In this document: piece after piece, positions 61,931 to 64,000 of the stretch
How the letters are laid out: each line of letters starts with the position of its first letter
Numbering within the stretch: the stretch's first letter is position 1
Source of the DNA: Rhizobium altiplani
Lineage (GTDB): Bacteria; Pseudomonadota; Alphaproteobacteria; Rhizobiales; Rhizobiaceae
DNA length: 64,000 nt
Assembly (NCBI RefSeq): GCF_001542405.1
Contig: NZ_LNCD01000003.1
Span: forward strand, 62,001 to 126,000
Direction of reading: 5' to 3'
Translations under genes and position numbers: made by a program
The notes under the pieces: model-generated
The model's input: only the letters and a program-made list of their open reading frames with translations
What the model was told of the DNA's origin: nothing
The model's database searches: none

Positions 61931-63064
61931 TCACCCGATCATGGAACGAATGATTGATGCCGTTTTGCCGGCCCCCCCGAGATCGAGCAATGCCGAGGCT
62001 GCCCGCGGTTTTGCGAGCGCCGCGCTGACCGCATTGGCAACGATTTCGGACGTCAGACCGGCCTCCGGCAGGATCTCGGCGAGCCCGAGTGTCCTCAACC
62101 GTTCCGCGCGGACCGTTTGTTCCGTCTCTCCACCGGCAACGAATGGAATGAGGATCATCAGGCAGTCGGTCTGGAGCAGATCGCCAACGGTGTTATAGCC
62201 CGCCTGCGAGATGGAAACGCGCGCGCCGCGAAGCAGTGATGGGAAATCCTTGCGAAACCGGGTCAGCGTAACGTTCGAGGGCGTTGCCTTCGAAAGGCTG
62301 GCGAAGTCCGCCTCGGGCAGGTTCGGCCCGCTGATCAGGAGCCACCGCAGGTTCGCCGGCAACATCGCGGCCGCGCCATGGGCCGCGCGAAGCAGGTCGA
62401 GGCCGACCGCTCCGCCACCAGCGGATGCAACAATGTCGAAGGTCTCTTCAGGATCAGCCGCCCGCGGGGCCGCCACCAAGCCGGTATAGAGGAGCTTGGA
62501 GGCAATCTCCGCCGTCAGGGGAAAGGTATCTTCCAGGCGAACGAAGCTCGGATCCCCGTGCACCAGGACGCCGTCGAAATGATCTCTGACCAGCGCCACG
62601 GTCTCCTCGTCGCGCCCGGGCTTCCGGTTCTGCTGCAGGATATCGCGCACCGAGCTGAAAAGCTTCGGCCGTGGATGCGCTTCCTCGATTGCATCAAGAA
62701 GCGGGAGCAGCTCGAACCGCATCTGCCGGCGGCCAAAAGGAAACGCTTCGATGATGACGACGTCGGGCGCTGTATCATGGAAGGCTTCGAGCAGCAGATC
62801 CCGGCGTTTGCTCAGGAACGCCTCGTCGGCGGCAACACCATTGCTGTCCGCAAGTCCGGAAAAGCCGGCATTGCTTGCCACGACCGCTGGAAGAGCCACC
62901 GTCCTGATGCCGTCTCCCGGGAATCCCGGAACCGGCAGCCCTCCGGTAACGACAGTGACGTCGAACCCGTCGCTGACAAGCGCGCTCGCGATGCGGCTTG
63001 CCCGGGCAATATGCCCGATGCCAAGCAAATGCTGGACATAGAAAAAGACCCGGGGCGAGTTCAT
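61931..63064 (-). CDS. Glycosyltransferase, MurG/GT28-like
   Basis: Nucleotide-sugar transferase of 377 residues with two Rossmann-like halves. N-terminus VFFYVQHLLGIGHIARASRIA fits the GT28-type acceptor domain (with GHxxR). The C-terminal half has the sugar-nucleotide site VSISQAGYNTVGDLLQTDCLMILIPF and a following GETEQTVRAERL. The ATG at 63064 overlaps the stop of the upstream glycosyltransferase by four bases. The gene ends 195 bases before the pseudo-ABC gene. The acceptor is unknown; a lipid-linked or surface glycan is likely. Confidence 0.85.
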   Translation of the reverse strand: MNSPRVFFYVQHLLGIGHIARASRIASALVSDGFDVTVVTGGLPVPGFPGDGIRTVALPAVVASNAGFSGLADSNGVAADEAFLSKRRDLLLEAFHDTAPDVVIIEAFPFGRRQMRFELLPLLDAIEEAHPRPKLFSSVRDILQQNRKPGRDEETVALVRDHFDGVLVHGDPSFVRLEDTFPLTAEIASKLLYTGLVAAPRAADPEETFDIVASAGGGAVGLDLLRAAHGAAAMLPANLRWLLISGPNLPEADFASLSKATPSNVTLTRFRKDFPSLLRGARVSISQAGYNTVGDLLQTDCLMILIPFVAGGETEQTVRAERLRTLGLAEILPEAGLTSEIVANAVSAALAKPRAASALLDLGGAGKTASIIRSMIG

Positions 63065-64000
63065 GAGGCTTTCTGCCATTCCTGTTCAAACAGATGGCCG
63101 AGCTCGGTGATGCTCACCTCGTGGTCGAAATGCTCGCGCACGCGTCTTTCGGCCGCATCTCCCAGCCGCGACCGCAAGGCAGGATCGCGGATCAATGTCT
63201 CGAGTGCCGCCGCAAACGCCGCAGGATCCTCGGGTGGCACGAGCCTGCCGTTTTCACCGTCGACAAGAAGCTCCGGCACACCGGACACCGACGTCGAGAC
63301 GCAGGGCAGGCGCTGGCTCGATGCCTCCACCAACACATTCGGCAGGCCGTCGCGATCGCCATTGGATGCAATCCGGCAGGCCAGTGCGAAAACATCGGCC
63401 TGGCGGTAGTGATCGAGCACGTCTTCCTGTGCGAGTGCGCCCTTCCAGCTGATCCGATCCGTCAGATTGAGATCCGCAGCAAGTGCCTTCAGCTTCGGCA
63501 GCTTGTCGCCGCCGCCGATATGCTCGAAACGCCAGTTCAGGTCGCCGGGCAAAAGTGCGAGTGCCTTGAGCAGCGTCTCGTAACCCTTCTTCTCGACGGC
63601 ACGGCCAACACTGAGAATGAGGACAGGGTCCGCCGGATTGCTGCCGTCGCGCTGCGATCGCTGGCCGCCGAAATGCCCGAAACGCGCCAAATCGAGGCCG
63701 TGATAGCTCAGATGCACGGCGTCCTTGCGGGGGGTCAAGGTGCGCATGTGCTCATAGCCGCTTCGCGTGCAGGTCACCGTCCAGCGGGCGCTGCCAAGCT
63801 TCTCATGCAACTCCCAGTCCGGCGATGTCCAGATGTCCTTGGCATGGGCCGAACAGGTCCAGGGTACACCGGTGAGAATGCTCGCATATTCGGTCACGGA
63901 GGCAGGGGTATGGATGAAATGTGCGTGCAGCCACTCGCCGCTATCCGGCCATTCGCGCGCGAGCACCATCGCCTGTCCAAGCCGCCTGAAGCGGTTGCGA
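63061..64000 (-). CDS. Glycosyltransferase family 4 (partial, 5' end outside window)
   Basis: C-terminal part of a GT4/WaaG-like enzyme. The frame is open to the window edge and the residues beyond the first ATG at 63969 (RFRRLGQA) suggest a start outside. GT-B features: DLARFGHFGG, ILSVGRAVEKKGYETLLKALALL, FEHIGGGDKLPKLKALA, and the nucleotide-sugar site VEASSQRLPCVSTSVSGVPELLVDGENGRLVPPEDP, containing the E-x7-E pattern. Four-base overlap with the next gene shows coupling. Likely surface polysaccharide or glycolipid synthesis. Confidence 0.9.
   Translation of the reverse strand, partial: RNRFRRLGQAMVLAREWPDSGEWLHAHFIHTPASVTEYASILTGVPWTCSAHAKDIWTSPDWELHEKLGSARWTVTCTRSGYEHMRTLTPRKDAVHLSYHGLDLARFGHFGGQRSQRDGSNPADPVLILSVGRAVEKKGYETLLKALALLPGDLNWRFEHIGGGDKLPKLKALAADLNLTDRISWKGALAQEDVLDHYRQADVFALACRIASNGDRDGLPNVLVEASSQRLPCVSTSVSGVPELLVDGENGRLVPPEDPAAFAAALETLIRDPALRSRLGDAAERRVREHFDHEVSITELGHLFEQEWQKAS

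Noticed and set aside
1-64000. CRISPR arrays, toxin-antitoxin pairs, prophage structural genes or restriction systems
   Set aside because: No regularly spaced direct repeats and no recognisable members of these families were found on either strand.

Overview
The window looks like part of a secondary replicon or chromid of a Rhizobiales bacterium, most likely Rhizobiaceae (Ensifer/Sinorhizobium or Rhizobium-like). The reasons are a repABC-type RepA/RepB pair with matching parS palindromes, a HmrR/CueR copper cassette, an aerobic cob cluster of the Ensifer type, several CUT1 sugar ABC operons and an ExoY-type polysaccharide gene. Most of the DNA is GC-rich and densely coding. Two AT-rich stretches (about 21.0-21.6 kb and 23.8-24.1 kb), an integrase relic beside a tRNA-Val and two insertion-sequence relics mark acquired or decayed DNA. 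The identification rests on gene families only; no species can be named from the sequence.

Layout. 0-3.7 kb: penicillin-binding protein 1C (5' end outside the window), a VanZ-like protein and two unknown genes. 3.9-7.1 kb: copper P-type ATPase and its MerR-type regulator, with a textbook 19-bp-spacer promoter and operator. 7.2-9.3 kb: ECF sigma factor, membrane anti-sigma factor and a Bax-inhibitor-1-like protein; the sigma mRNA looks leaderless. 9.4-12.9 kb (minus strand): repA, repB and a DUF1612-like gene where repC would be expected. 13.1-20.1 kb: cobF-G-H-I-J, inverted cobK, cobL-M, the oxygen-dependent corrin ring pathway. 20.1-26.4 kb: a TIM-barrel isomerase, an orphan LuxR regulator with a receiver lacking its phospho-acceptor, a NodZ-like glycosyltransferase, a fatty acid hydroxylase and a DMT transporter. 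26.6-32.2 kb: GntR regulator, fused NanE-NanK and a sugar ABC importer without ATPase, probably for an amino sugar such as ManNAc or sialic acid.

33.0-37.7 kb: polyprenyl glycosylphosphotransferase, a second VanZ-like protein, a LacI regulator, tRNA-Val(TAC), a frameshifted tyrosine-recombinase relic and small unknown genes. 37.8-44.1 kb: a LacI-operator-controlled operon (dehydrogenase, isomerase, complete CUT1 importer with its ATPase). 44.1-49 kb (minus): aldo/keto reductase and a heterodimeric ABC exporter. 49.3-57.5 kb: FAD/NAD(P) protein, cytochrome bo3 quinol oxidase cyoABCD with SURF1, and an MFS transporter. 57.5-58.4 kb: IS630 and IS21-like relics.

58.4-64 kb (minus): two glycosyltransferases, a 904-residue ABC-exporter-like protein and a stand-alone cyclic-nucleotide-binding protein, closed by a strong terminator. 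The ABC protein has lost its Walker A lysine, Q-loop glutamine, signature, Walker B acid pair and H-loop histidine, and carries about 270 extra residues containing two further copies of the segment that follows the Q-loop. This cluster is the best candidate for an undescribed system: a membrane pseudo-ATPase possibly linked to cNMP sensing and surface-glycan assembly. The structural observations are direct; the functional link is inference.
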